Of a stretch of DNA of 64,000 nt, positions 33,470 to 42,398 are shown piece by piece. The DNA comes from Natronospira elongata (lineage in GTDB: Bacteria > Pseudomonadota > Gammaproteobacteria > Natronospirales > Natronospiraceae), in the NCBI RefSeq assembly GCF_034931365.1, contig NZ_JAYGII010000015.1, forward strand, positions 1-64,000, in the 5' to 3' direction. Within the stretch, counting starts at the first letter, position 1. Every line of letters starts with the position of its first letter. The position numbers and the translations under genes were made by a program. The notes below the pieces were generated by a model that saw nothing but the letters and a program-made list of their open reading frames with translations, searched no databases and was not told the DNA's origin.

Positions 33470-34987
33470 TTACTGGGAAGACTGTTCCTCCTCACCTTCC
33501 TGCTCGGCGAACCAGGGCGCACGGGCTTCCATGATCAATTCCGCGGCCCGATCCTCGTCGAGTCCTTCGATATCGCTGATATCGTCCACTGCCTGCTCGG
33601 CAAGATCATCCATGGTGCGGATGCCCTTCTCAGCCAGCTTGCCTGCCAGGGCCTCATCCATGCCCTTCATGCCCAGCAGATCATCGGCCGGTTCCTCGTC
33701 CTGACCATCCTCGCCGGAGATGGCCATTTGCAGCAGGACATCCCGGGCCCGGCCACGCAGCTCGTCGACCACATCTTCATCGAACTCTTCCACTTCCAGC
33801 AGTTCGCTGGCCGGCACGTAGGCAATCTCTTCAATACTGGAGAAGCCTTCCTGCACCAGGATCATGGCGACTTCCTCGTCCACATCCAGCTTCTCCATGA
33901 AGCTTTCCTGGATGCTCCGAGCTTCGGATTCGCTCTTCTCGGTGGCCTGACTCTCCGTCATCACGTTCAGCTCCCAACCGCTGAGCTGACTGGCCAGACG
34001 GACGTTCTGCCCGCCGCGGCCAATGGCCTGGGAGAGCTGATCTTCCTCCACCGCGATGTCCATGGTGTTGGTGTCCTCGTCCATGACAATGGACAGGACT
34101 TCCGCCGGCGACATGGCATTGACCACAAACTGTGCCGGGTTATCGTCCCAGACGATGATGTCGATACGCTCACCGGACAGTTCATTGGAAACTGCCTGAA
34201 CGCGTGAACCCCGCATGCCCACACAGGCACCCACGGGATCAATGCGATCATCATTGCTGCGCACGGCGATCTTGGCACGAAGCCCCGGATCACGCGCTGC
34301 ACCCATGATGTCGATCAGGCCCTGACCCACTTCCGGAACTTCCAGCTCGAAGAGCTTGACCAGAAACTCCGGGCAACTTCGACTGATGAACAGCTGGGGC
34401 CCCCGCTGTTCGGAGCGGACTTCCTTGAGGTAACCGCGGACCCGGTCACCGGCCCGAACAGCTTCACGGGGAATCATCTCTTCACGCGGAATAAAGCCCT
34501 CGGCGTTGCCGCCAAGATCAATCCAGACGTTACCCCGCTCGACACGTTTGACCTGGCCGGTGAGCAGTTCGCCCACACGGTCTTCGAAGGCCTCAACCAC
34601 CTGAGCCCGTTCGGCCTCACGTACTTTCTGGACAATCACCTGCTTGGCCGTCTGGGCAGCAATTCGGCCAAACTCCACCGACTCCAGAGGCTCTTCAACG
34701 TACTGCCCCGGCTCCACGTCATCGCCGTATTCATCCTTGGCGTCCATGAGACGAAGCTCCTTCTCGGGACTCTCCATCTCCGCGTCGTCCGGAATCACCA
34801 GCCAGCGCCGGAAAGTCTCGTAGGAGCCATCCGAGCGATCAATGCTCACACGAGCATCGATCTCGCCACCATGACGCTTTCGGGTGGCCGAGGCCAAGGC
34901 AGCCTCAATCGCCTCGAAAATCACTTCCTTGCTGACGCCTTTCTCGTTGGAAACGGCCTCAGCTACCAGCAGGACTTCTTTATTCAT
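33470..34987 (-). CDS. nusA: Transcription termination/antitermination factor NusA
   Basis: A 505-residue RNA polymerase-associated factor. The order is an N-terminal domain ('MNKEVLLVAEAVSNEKGVS'), S1 ('GQVKRVERGNVWIDLG'), KH1 and KH2 ('GMRGSRVQAVSNELSGERID', 'AIGRGGQNVRLASQL'), then two C-terminal acidic repeats as in E. coli. It affects pausing, termination and rRNA antitermination. It follows rimP by 30 bases. In E. coli NusA regulates its own operon through early terminators; hairpins of that kind are seen just upstream of rimP here. Confidence 0.96.
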   Translation of the reverse strand: MNKEVLLVAEAVSNEKGVSKEVIFEAIEAALASATRKRHGGEIDARVSIDRSDGSYETFRRWLVIPDDAEMESPEKELRLMDAKDEYGDDVEPGQYVEEPLESVEFGRIAAQTAKQVIVQKVREAERAQVVEAFEDRVGELLTGQVKRVERGNVWIDLGGNAEGFIPREEMIPREAVRAGDRVRGYLKEVRSEQRGPQLFISRSCPEFLVKLFELEVPEVGQGLIDIMGAARDPGLRAKIAVRSNDDRIDPVGACVGMRGSRVQAVSNELSGERIDIIVWDDNPAQFVVNAMSPAEVLSIVMDEDTNTMDIAVEEDQLSQAIGRGGQNVRLASQLSGWELNVMTESQATEKSESEARSIQESFMEKLDVDEEVAMILVQEGFSSIEEIAYVPASELLEVEEFDEDVVDELRGRARDVLLQMAISGEDGQDEEPADDLLGMKGMDEALAGKLAEKGIRTMDDLAEQAVDDISDIEGLDEDRAAELIMEARAPWFAEQEGEEEQSSQ

Positions 34988-35017
34988 GTCCCCATCTCCA
35001 GTCGCATGACTTCCGAC

Positions 35018-35458
35018 TCACTGCTTGGGCGCGAGTCGTGCTTTATCGATACGTTCAAAGGGCAGTTCGTAGACTTCATCGTCCACCTGCACTTTCACCA
35101 ATTCGTCTTCCACCCCCAGGAGCAGCCCCTTGAAGCGGCGGCGCCCTTCAAAGGGGGCGTCCAACTGCACACGGACCCGCTCTCCGGCAAAATGCTCGAA
35201 ATGGGCCAGAGTCCGCAGCGGGCGCTCAATACCCGGGGATGACACTTCCAGGGTGTAACGCCCCGGAATCGGGTCCTCAACGTCCAGGATCCCGCTGACC
35301 TGCCTGCTGACCGCCTCACAATCATCCACGGTGACGCCGCGCTCGATATCGATATAGAGACGCAGCAGATCACCGCCGGGCTTGAACTCCAACTCGATCA
35401 GGTCAAAGCCCATGCCCTTGATGGCAGGCTCCAGCAGTTCGATCAGTTGTTCTTTCAT
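35018..35458 (-). CDS. rimP: Ribosome maturation factor RimP
   Basis: A 146-residue 30S assembly factor. It begins 'MKEQLIELLEPAIKGMGF' and has 'LRLYIDIERGVTVDDCEAVS' and 'YTLEVSSPGIERPL', both typical of the family, then an Sm-like C-terminal domain. The start at 35458 gives the standard length; upstream in-frame codons run through the terminators and tRNA and are discarded. It is the first protein gene after the initiator tRNA. Confidence 0.95.
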   Translation of the reverse strand: MKEQLIELLEPAIKGMGFDLIELEFKPGGDLLRLYIDIERGVTVDDCEAVSRQVSGILDVEDPIPGRYTLEVSSPGIERPLRTLAHFEHFAGERVRVQLDAPFEGRRRFKGLLLGVEDELVKVQVDDEVYELPFERIDKARLAPKQ

Positions 35459-35498
35459 TAACGCCAAATTCCTCAAATTTTTCTGGCAGCCCATACGA

Positions 35499-35521
35499 AA
35501 AAGGGGCCGCAACGGCCCCTT
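35499..35521 (-). terminator. Terminator-like hairpin upstream of rimP
   Basis: Arms 35501-35509 and 35513-35521 (AAGGGGCCG/CGGCCCCTT) pair perfectly with a 3-base loop. On the minus strand they run into five T's. It lies about 40 bases before rimP inside the operon leader, so it would attenuate rather than end transcription. Confidence 0.75.
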
Positions 35522-35528
35522 CAGCATC

Positions 35529-35545
35529 GACCCCCTGCAGGGGTC
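35529..35545. repeat. Short GC-rich palindrome between metY and rimP
   Basis: GACCCC (35529-35534) and GGGGTC (35540-35545) flank CTGCA. There is no T-run. It is one of several hairpins packed into the metY-rimP leader. Confidence 0.5.
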
Positions 35546-35612
35546 CCGACTGTACGAAATGCGCCTGCATTCCGAACCGGACCCCGGAGGGCCGGTCGAG
35601 CCGCCGCCAACG

Positions 35613-35635
35613 AAAAAGGCCCCGGAGGGGCCTTT
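35613..35635 (-). terminator. Rho-independent terminator after the initiator tRNA
   Basis: Arms 35615-35623 and 35627-35635 (AAAGGCCCC/GGGGCCTTT) with a 3-base loop. On the minus strand the stem is followed by T's, 12 bases beyond the tRNA 3' end. Confidence 0.8.
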
Positions 35636-35646
35636 CACGTGGAAAG

Positions 35647-35723
35647 TGGTAGCGGGGGCAGGATTCGAACCTGCGACCTTCGGGTTATGAGCCCGACGAG
35701 CTGCCAGACTGCTCCACCCCGCA
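35647..35723 (-). tRNA. metY: Initiator tRNA-fMet (CAT)
   Basis: A 77-base tRNA with encoded CCA. Initiator hallmarks are present: three G-C pairs closing the anticodon stem (GGG-CTCATAA-CCC), a purine 11/pyrimidine 24 pair in the D stem, and an unpaired 1-72 position. Here position 1 is T and 72 is T, rather than the C1/A72 of E. coli. It is the first gene of the nusA operon, as metY is in E. coli. Confidence 0.95.
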
Positions 35724-35737
35724 TCCGGCAAGACGCC

Positions 35738-35766
35738 ATTGTATGTAAGCGGCGCCTTTTTTTCAA
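35738..35766 (-). promoter_or_regulatory. Sigma70 promoter of the metY-rimP-nusA operon
   Basis: TTGAAA (35761-35766), a 17-bp spacer and TACAAT (35738-35743) on the minus strand, 14 bases before the mature tRNA 5' end. The bases after the -10 box (GGCGTC) are GC-rich, as in stringently controlled promoters. Confidence 0.75.
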
Positions 35767-35866
35767 GGCCTTCCTGGCATGGCAGACAAAAAACCTGAGT
35801 AATTTCCCGCCGTATCCGATAGACCGGACCAACGGGTTTTGGTTCCCCGGCGGCCCGGCCAGCGAA

Positions 35867-37309
35867 TCAGGCAAAGGCGTAGACGCAGACCCCCATCAGC
35901 AAACCGGGGAACATGCCCAGGGCAAGCACAACCAGAGCGTTGGTGCTCAACAGCGCCCGCACACCCAGGCGCCCCTCGGGCACGGGCAGATCTTCGTTCT
36001 CGGCGCTGTCGAAATACATCACCTTGACCACCCGCAGGTAGTAGAAGGCGGAAATGATCGCAAACACCACCGCCGCCACAGCCATCCAGACCCAGCCCGC
36101 GTCAATGGCGGCGTTGATCACCGAGAGCTTGGCATGGAAGCCGGCCAGGGGCGGCACCCCCGCCATGCCGAACATCAGCATGGCCATGCAGGCGGCATAC
36201 CAGGGACTACGCTCGTTGAGGCCGCGGAAATCGTCGATATTTTCCGCTTCCCGACCCCGGGCACTCATGAGGATGATCATGCCGAAGGCGCCGGCGGCCA
36301 TGAGCACGTAGACCAGGGTATAGAACATGGCTGCCTGATAACCCAGGGAAGTCCCGGCCATTACCCCCATGAGAATGAAACCCATGTGCGTGATGGTCGA
36401 ATAGGCCAGCATCCGCTTGATGTTCGTCTGCGCGATGGCCAGGAAGCTGCCCACGGCCATGGAGAGAACCGCAAGGACAATGAGCATCCCCTGCCAGGCC
36501 TCGTGGAAGCCACCGAAGCCGTCGGCCAGGAGCCGCATGAAGAGGGCAAAGGCGGCGATCTTCGGTGCCGAGCCCACAAACAGGGTCACGGCAGTGGGCG
36601 CACCATGGTAAACATCGGGGATCCACATGTGGAAAGGCACCGCCCCGATCTTGAAGGCCAGCCCCACGAGGATGAAGCTCAGCGCCAGAGACAGGCCAAT
36701 ATGGGAAATCTCGGCCTCGGACACATAAACGGCAATCTCGCCCACGTCCAGGGAGCCGGTCACGCCATAGAGAATGGACATGCCATAAAGGAGGACACCG
36801 GAAGCAATCGCGCCGAGCACGAAGTACTTCATGGCGGCTTCGGCCGCGTTGGCCGAGGCCCGGTTGAAGGCCACCATGGCATAAAGAGACAGCGACAGCA
36901 GCTCCAGGCCAAGGTAGATCACCAGCAGGTTATGGCCGGAGACCATGATCATCATACCCAGCAAGGCCGTCAGGCTGAGCAGATAATACTCACCCTTGAA
37001 CATGCCCCGCTCTTCCAGATAGGCACGGGAATAGATCAGCACAACCGCCAGGGACAGATAGAGAAACAGCTTCAGCACATGGGCCAGGCTGTCACCGATG
37101 AACATGCCGCCAAAGGTGAAGGTGGCCGCCTCGCCCATGATCGTCCAGGTGAGAATGGCAGCACCGGCCAGCGTGGCCAGAGTCAACCAGTGGGTCACAA
37201 CCCGGTTCCGATCCGAGAGGAACAGGTCCACCATGAGAACGAGACAGGCCATCCCGGCGACAAACATCTCCGGGATGACAGGCGTGAAATCTGGCACTTG
37301 GAAATTCAT
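35867..37309 (-). CDS. nuoN: NADH-quinone oxidoreductase subunit N
   Basis: A 480-residue antiporter-like membrane subunit of complex I with about 14 helices. It contains the family's proton-channel Lys/Glu helices, for example 'GLELLSLSLYAMVAF' and 'KYFVLGAIASGVLLYG'. The ATG at 37309 is preferred; an in-frame GTG three codons earlier is possible. It is the last gene of the operon, 11 bases after nuoM. No clear terminator is seen before the metY promoter. Confidence 0.95.
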   Translation of the reverse strand: MNFQVPDFTPVIPEMFVAGMACLVLMVDLFLSDRNRVVTHWLTLATLAGAAILTWTIMGEAATFTFGGMFIGDSLAHVLKLFLYLSLAVVLIYSRAYLEERGMFKGEYYLLSLTALLGMMIMVSGHNLLVIYLGLELLSLSLYAMVAFNRASANAAEAAMKYFVLGAIASGVLLYGMSILYGVTGSLDVGEIAVYVSEAEISHIGLSLALSFILVGLAFKIGAVPFHMWIPDVYHGAPTAVTLFVGSAPKIAAFALFMRLLADGFGGFHEAWQGMLIVLAVLSMAVGSFLAIAQTNIKRMLAYSTITHMGFILMGVMAGTSLGYQAAMFYTLVYVLMAAGAFGMIILMSARGREAENIDDFRGLNERSPWYAACMAMLMFGMAGVPPLAGFHAKLSVINAAIDAGWVWMAVAAVVFAIISAFYYLRVVKVMYFDSAENEDLPVPEGRLGVRALLSTNALVVLALGMFPGLLMGVCVYAFA

Positions 37310-37329
37310 GTTCCCCACAGACTCCTGAA

Positions 37330-38844
37330 TCAGATCTTGCTCTGCATCATGTGTTCGACGAGGGCCTCGACACTGGGCGCGATGACGTCAATCAGGGGCG
37401 ATGGCCACACACCCAACAGCAGGGTGGGCACGGCCAGAGCCGAAAGGAGCAACACTTCCCGACGATTGATATCAGTGAGAGAAGCCACCTTCTCGTTGGC
37501 CACATCACCGAAGATCACCCGCTTGACCATCCAGAGGGTATAGGCCGCACCCAGAATCAGCGTCAGGGCAGCGATGAAGGCAATCCAGAAATCGGCCCGG
37601 AAACTGGCCAGGATGACCATGAACTCACCCACGAAGCCGGACGTGCCCGGCAGGCCGGCATTGGCCATGGCGAAGAGAACCATGAAGGCCGCAAACACCG
37701 GCATCTTGTTCACCACGCCACCGTAATCGGCAATCTCCCGACTGTGAATGCGGTCATACATGACGCCAACACAGAGGAATAGCGCGCCGGATATGAAGCC
37801 ATGGGAGACCATCTGGACGATGCCGCCCTGAATACCGAAAGCGGCACCGGAGACATCACCGGTGGAGGCCAGAATCAGGTAACCCACGAAGAAGCCCAGC
37901 GTGGCGAAGCCCATATGGGCAATGGACGAATAGGCAATCAGCTTCTTCATGTCCGACTGAACCAGGGCCACGAAACCGATGTAGGCTACCGCGATAAGCG
38001 ACAACACCACCAACAGCCAGGCCAGTTCGGCACTGGCGTCCGGAGTAATTGGCAGACTGAAGCGCAGGAAACCATAGGCGCCCAGCTTCAGCAGAATTGC
38101 CGCCAGGATCACCGAACCGCCCGTGGGTGCCTCAACGTGGGCATCAGGCAACCAGGTGTGAACCGGCCACATCGGGACCTTGACGGCGAATGCGAGCAGG
38201 AAGGCAATGAATATCCACATCTGCTCGGTCATGCTCAACGGCGCCAGATGGAAACTGAACACCGAAGTACTGCCAGTCTGGACATACAGGTAGATGAAGG
38301 CCACCAGCATGAAGACCGAGCCGAAGAAGGTATAGAGGAAGAACTTGATGGTGGCATAGACCCGGTTCGGCCCACCCCAGATGCCGATGATAATGAACAT
38401 CGGAATCAGCAGTGCTTCCCAGAAGACATAGAAGAGCACCATGTCCAGGGCTGAGAACACGCCAATGGTGATCCCCTCCAGGAACAGGAAGGCTGCAAAA
38501 TACTGGGCAGGCCGCTTCTGGATCGTCATCCACCCGGCAATGACCACCAACACGGTCATGAAGGTGGTCAGCAGAATCATGGGCATGGAAATGCCATCCA
38601 CACCCAGGTGATAGTAGGCACCCAGGGTCTCGATCCAGGGCAGGCGCTCTTCAAACTGCATGGCTGCGGTGGTGGTATCAAAGGCAGTCCAGAGCGGAAT
38701 ACTGAGGATAAAGACCAGCGAGGAAATGCCCAGGGCCCACCAGCGCACGTCGCCGAGCCCGAAGCGGTCGGCAAACAGCACGGCGATCCCGCCGATGATC
38801 GGCAGCCAGATCAGGAGACTCAGCAGTGGCAGAGTTTCAAACAT
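37330..38844 (-). CDS. nuoM: NADH-quinone oxidoreductase subunit M
   Basis: A 504-residue antiporter-like subunit that pumps protons in the membrane arm. It has the conserved 'FYVFWEALLIPMFIIIGIWG', the 'KVPMWPVHTWLPDAHVEAPT' loop and 'KKLIAYSSIAHMGF', all standard for NuoM. The length matches the E. coli protein. It lies between nuoL and nuoN. Confidence 0.96.
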   Translation of the reverse strand: MFETLPLLSLLIWLPIIGGIAVLFADRFGLGDVRWWALGISSLVFILSIPLWTAFDTTTAAMQFEERLPWIETLGAYYHLGVDGISMPMILLTTFMTVLVVIAGWMTIQKRPAQYFAAFLFLEGITIGVFSALDMVLFYVFWEALLIPMFIIIGIWGGPNRVYATIKFFLYTFFGSVFMLVAFIYLYVQTGSTSVFSFHLAPLSMTEQMWIFIAFLLAFAVKVPMWPVHTWLPDAHVEAPTGGSVILAAILLKLGAYGFLRFSLPITPDASAELAWLLVVLSLIAVAYIGFVALVQSDMKKLIAYSSIAHMGFATLGFFVGYLILASTGDVSGAAFGIQGGIVQMVSHGFISGALFLCVGVMYDRIHSREIADYGGVVNKMPVFAAFMVLFAMANAGLPGTSGFVGEFMVILASFRADFWIAFIAALTLILGAAYTLWMVKRVIFGDVANEKVASLTDINRREVLLLSALAVPTLLLGVWPSPLIDVIAPSVEALVEHMMQSKI

Positions 38845-38868
38845 TGCTTGCTATCCCTTTTCGTCCGA

Positions 38869-40821
38869 TCAGCGCAGGATAAGCCAGGCAACGAGCGCGG
38901 TAAGCCCGATAACCATGGCGAATGCGTAGTGATAAAGGAAACCGGTCTGGACACGACGGGCAACGCCCGACACCCAGCCCACCAGACGGGCGGAACCGTT
39001 GACCACCAGGCCGTCGATCAGGCGGACATCACCCACCTGCCAGAACAGCCGGCCCAGACCACGCCCGGCGGGCGCGATGAGCTTCTCGTTGAGGTGGTCA
39101 AAGTAGTATTTGTTCTCCAGCAGCTTGTGCACGGCCGAGAAGCGCTGCGCCATGGCCGCGGGAATGTCCGGCCGCTTGAGCCACAGGAACCATGCCAGTG
39201 CCACACCGGCAAAGGCGAGATAGACCGGCGGCGCCACCAGACCGTGCATGAGCAGAGCCATGGCACCGTCATACTTCTCGCCCAGCATGGCCAGAACATC
39301 CCGTTCGGCCGCAACGTGGATACCCTCGGCAAAGAAATCCCCCAGCAGCATGGAGCTGACAAAGGGCGCGCCGACAATCACTGACGGAATGGCGAGCAGA
39401 ATCAGCGGCACGGTCACTACCCAGGGGCTTTCCTTGAGATCCTTGCGGGTGTGGTCATCCATGCGCTCTTCCCCGTGGAAGGTCAGGAAGAACATCCGGA
39501 AGGTATATAGCGCGGTCACAAAGACCCCGATCAACACCGCCCAATAGGCGAAGGTCGCGCCGGGAATCTCAGACAGGGCCACTGCCTCGATGATGCCGTC
39601 TTTCGAGAAGAAGCCCGAAAAGCCGGGGAAGCCGATCAGCGCCAGAGCACCAATCAGACAGGTCCAGTAGGTGATCGGCATGTATTTGCGCAGGCCGCCC
39701 ATCTGCCGCATATCCTGGATGTGATGCATGGCGATAATGACCGAGCCGGCGGCGAGGAACAGCAGCGCCTTGAAGAAGGCGTGAGTCATGAGATGGAAAA
39801 TGCCCGCAGCATAGGCAGACACGCCCAGGGCCACCGTCATGTAACCAAGCTGCGACAGGGTCGAATAGGCCACAACACGCTTGATGTCATGCTGGACCAG
39901 ACCAAGGATACCCATGAAAAGCGCGGTGACCGCGCCAACGATAAGGACCACACTCAGGGCCGTGACCGAGAGCTCAAACATGGGTGACATCCGGGCCACC
40001 ATGTAGATACCGGCCGTCACCATGGTGGCGGCGTGGATCAGCGCCGAAATGGGCGTGGGGCCTTCCATGGAATCCGGCAGCCAGGTGTGCAGCGGCACCT
40101 GAGCAGACTTACCCATGGCACCGATGAACAGCAGAATGCAGATCACCGTCATTACCGACCATTCCCAGCCGGCAATGATGGACATGGTCTCCCCTTCCAC
40201 GCCCGGCGCGGCGGCAAAGACCTCGGCATAATCCATGCTGTTGAAATACAGGAAGATGGCGGCAATACCCAGGAGGAAACCGAAATCCCCTACCCGGTTG
40301 ATCAGAAAAGCCTTGAGATTGGCGTGAATGGCCGAGGGCCGCTTGTACCAGAAGCCGATCAGCAAATAGGACACCACACCAACCGCTTCCCAGCCGAAGA
40401 AGAGCTGAAGGAAGTTGTTGGACATCACCAGCATGAGCATGGCGAAGGTGAACAGGGAAATATAGGCGAAGAAGCGCTGGTAGCCGGGGTCACCCTTCAT
40501 ATACCCGATGGTGTAGATGTGCACCATCAGGGAAACGAAGGTAACCACGGTCATCATCATTGCCGACAGCCGGTCAATGAGGAAGCCCACCTCGAAACGC
40601 ACACCTTCGCTGACCATCCAGGTGTAGACAGAACCATTGAAGACCTCGGCACCGCCGAGCCACTGATCCCAGAAAACGCGCAGCGAAAGCAGGAAGGAAA
40701 TACCGACACCAACGATAGTCACCCAGTGGGCACCGGTAGTTCCGATCTTGCGCCCAAAAAAGCCGGCAATGATGGCGGCAATCAACGGTGCAAGCACGAT
40801 TGTCAGATAGACGTTTTCCAT
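38869..40821 (-). CDS. nuoL: NADH-quinone oxidoreductase subunit L
   Basis: A 650-residue subunit, the most distal proton pump of the membrane arm. It has 'FFGWEAVGVVSYLLIGFWY', 'SAQVPLHTWLPDSMEGPTPI' and 'VVAYSTLSQLGYM'. The C-terminal stretch forms the long lateral helix of the family and ends in a final membrane helix. Start, length and position (nuoK upstream by 85 bases, nuoM downstream by 24) are as expected. Confidence 0.96.
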   Translation of the reverse strand: MENVYLTIVLAPLIAAIIAGFFGRKIGTTGAHWVTIVGVGISFLLSLRVFWDQWLGGAEVFNGSVYTWMVSEGVRFEVGFLIDRLSAMMMTVVTFVSLMVHIYTIGYMKGDPGYQRFFAYISLFTFAMLMLVMSNNFLQLFFGWEAVGVVSYLLIGFWYKRPSAIHANLKAFLINRVGDFGFLLGIAAIFLYFNSMDYAEVFAAAPGVEGETMSIIAGWEWSVMTVICILLFIGAMGKSAQVPLHTWLPDSMEGPTPISALIHAATMVTAGIYMVARMSPMFELSVTALSVVLIVGAVTALFMGILGLVQHDIKRVVAYSTLSQLGYMTVALGVSAYAAGIFHLMTHAFFKALLFLAAGSVIIAMHHIQDMRQMGGLRKYMPITYWTCLIGALALIGFPGFSGFFSKDGIIEAVALSEIPGATFAYWAVLIGVFVTALYTFRMFFLTFHGEERMDDHTRKDLKESPWVVTVPLILLAIPSVIVGAPFVSSMLLGDFFAEGIHVAAERDVLAMLGEKYDGAMALLMHGLVAPPVYLAFAGVALAWFLWLKRPDIPAAMAQRFSAVHKLLENKYYFDHLNEKLIAPAGRGLGRLFWQVGDVRLIDGLVVNGSARLVGWVSGVARRVQTGFLYHYAFAMVIGLTALVAWLILR

Positions 40822-40906
40822 CCCTAACTTCCCAATCGGAATAATGGTCTCTTACGTTGGCCGACCGTTAGCCGGCGGCCCCGCGTCTGCTACTTCCGGG
40901 CGGAAA

Positions 40907-41212
40907 TCAGCCCTTCATGGCATCAAGGTCTTCCACATTGATGGTGTTCTTGTTCCTGAACAGCACCACGAGAATGGCCAGACCGATGGCAGCCTCTGCC
41001 GCTGCCACTGTCAAAATAAAGAACACGAAGATCTGGCCAGCCAGATCCTGCAAGAAGTAAGAAAATGCGATGAAGTTGGTATTTACCGCCAACAACATCA
41101 ATTCGATGCACATCAGCAACAACAGCACGTTTTTCCGGTTCATGAAGATACCGGCCACGCTGAGGCTGAACAGCACACCGCTCAGAATCAGATAATGATA
41201 GAGAGTAATCAT
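40907..41212 (-). CDS. nuoK: NADH-quinone oxidoreductase subunit K
   Basis: A 101-residue, three-helix membrane subunit. The two conserved membrane glutamates are visible in 'LLMCIELMLLAVN' and 'VAAAEAAIGLAI'. The start is the ATG at 41212; a GTG directly before it gives one extra residue. It forms part of the proton path near the quinone module. Confidence 0.96.
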   Translation of the reverse strand: MITLYHYLILSGVLFSLSVAGIFMNRKNVLLLLMCIELMLLAVNTNFIAFSYFLQDLAGQIFVFFILTVAAAEAAIGLAILVVLFRNKNTINVEDLDAMKG

Positions 41213-41247
41213 CACAACCCCTGAAGTCTGTCCAGTCCCTGCGCGAT

Positions 41248-41847
41248 TCAGTCTTTCTTCTCGGCAGGCATGTTAACCAGCCGTACACGGTCTTCCCTGC
41301 GGACCCGTACCTGTTTGGCCGGATCCTGGTGCTTGGTGCCCTCACGCCGACGCATGGTCAGGGCAATGGCCGCCACAATCCCCACGAGCAGAATGATGCC
41401 CGCGATTTCAAAGGGATAGACATATTCCGTGTACATGAGCTGACCCAGGGCACCGGTATTGTCGTAATCCGCCGCTGCTCGTTCGGGCCGCTCCATCATT
41501 TCAATACCCAGATCACGCACCCAAAACACATAGGCCAGCATGCCAATGAGCGCTGCCGCCACCGCCACGCCCAGGGGTGCATTTCGGGCGAATCCACTTC
41601 GAATCGTGGCGACATTGATATCCAACATCATCACCACGAAGAGGAAAAGCACCATCACCGCCCCGACGTAGACCAGAATCAGGGCAATCCCCAAGAACTC
41701 CGCCTCCATGAGAATCCACAGGCCTGCGCTGAAGACGAAGGCCATGACCAGGAACAACACCGAATGAACGGGGTTGCGGGCGGTAATGACACCCAGGGCC
41801 GCACCGACTACCAGGGCGGCAAATGTGTAAAAGATGACCAGTTCCAT
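41248..41847 (-). CDS. nuoJ: NADH-quinone oxidoreductase subunit J
   Basis: A 199-residue membrane subunit with five helices ('FYTFAALVVGAALGVI', 'ILVYVGAVMVLFLFVVMML' among them) and a charged C-terminal tail. The conserved 'YVGAVMVLF' helix holds the pi-bulge used in coupling. It lies between nuoI and nuoK. Confidence 0.95.
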   Translation of the reverse strand: MELVIFYTFAALVVGAALGVITARNPVHSVLFLVMAFVFSAGLWILMEAEFLGIALILVYVGAVMVLFLFVVMMLDINVATIRSGFARNAPLGVAVAAALIGMLAYVFWVRDLGIEMMERPERAAADYDNTGALGQLMYTEYVYPFEIAGIILLVGIVAAIALTMRRREGTKHQDPAKQVRVRREDRVRLVNMPAEKKD

Positions 41848-41902
41848 GCCTTGCTACTCTCCGCTGCCTTGTCTCAAGCGCGTATGGGATTCATTCCGCC
41901 AA

Positions 41903-42391
41903 TCAGCGGTACCGGCTTTCAATGGCCCGGTCAGCCGCAATCTGCGGTTCCAGCTTGTCACCGATTGCCAGGAGCTTGTCCTTGGTCATGATCTGCTGAC
42001 CCCGCTCCTCGAAGTGATACTCGGTGAAGCTGGTTTCCACGATGGCATCCACCGGACAGGCCTCTTCGCAGAAGCCGCAATAGATGCACTTGAACATATC
42101 GATGTCGTAACGGGTGGTGCGGCGAGTGCCGTCTTCGCGCACATCCGAATCGATGGTAATTGCCAGGGCCGGACAGACCGCCTCGCACAATTTACAGGCA
42201 ATGCAACGTTCCTCGCCGCTGGGATAACGACGAAGGGCGTGCATCCCGCGATAACGAGGCGACTTGGGCGTCTTTTCTTCGGGATAGCGAATGGTGCTCT
42301 TGGGCATGAAGAAATGCTTGAGCGTCAGGCGCAAGCCCAGAAGCAGCTCCCAGAGAAACAGACTTTTTACGTAACTGCTAATTGCGTTCAT
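41903..42391 (-). CDS. nuoI: NADH-quinone oxidoreductase subunit I
   Basis: A 162-residue ferredoxin-like subunit with two [4Fe-4S] motifs, 'CIACKLCEAVCP' and 'CIYCGFCEEACP', holding clusters N6a and N6b that pass electrons to NuoB. The start at 42391 (MNAISSYV) has GAGG 6 bases upstream. It begins 8 bases after nuoH. Confidence 0.96.
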   Translation of the reverse strand: MNAISSYVKSLFLWELLLGLRLTLKHFFMPKSTIRYPEEKTPKSPRYRGMHALRRYPSGEERCIACKLCEAVCPALAITIDSDVREDGTRRTTRYDIDMFKCIYCGFCEEACPVDAIVETSFTEYHFEERGQQIMTKDKLLAIGDKLEPQIAADRAIESRYR

Positions 42392-42398
42392 GACTGCC

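Noticed and set aside
35459..35731. RimP extended upstream through the initiator tRNA
   Set aside because: The extension would translate terminators and the tRNA gene. The standard 146-residue RimP starts at 35458.
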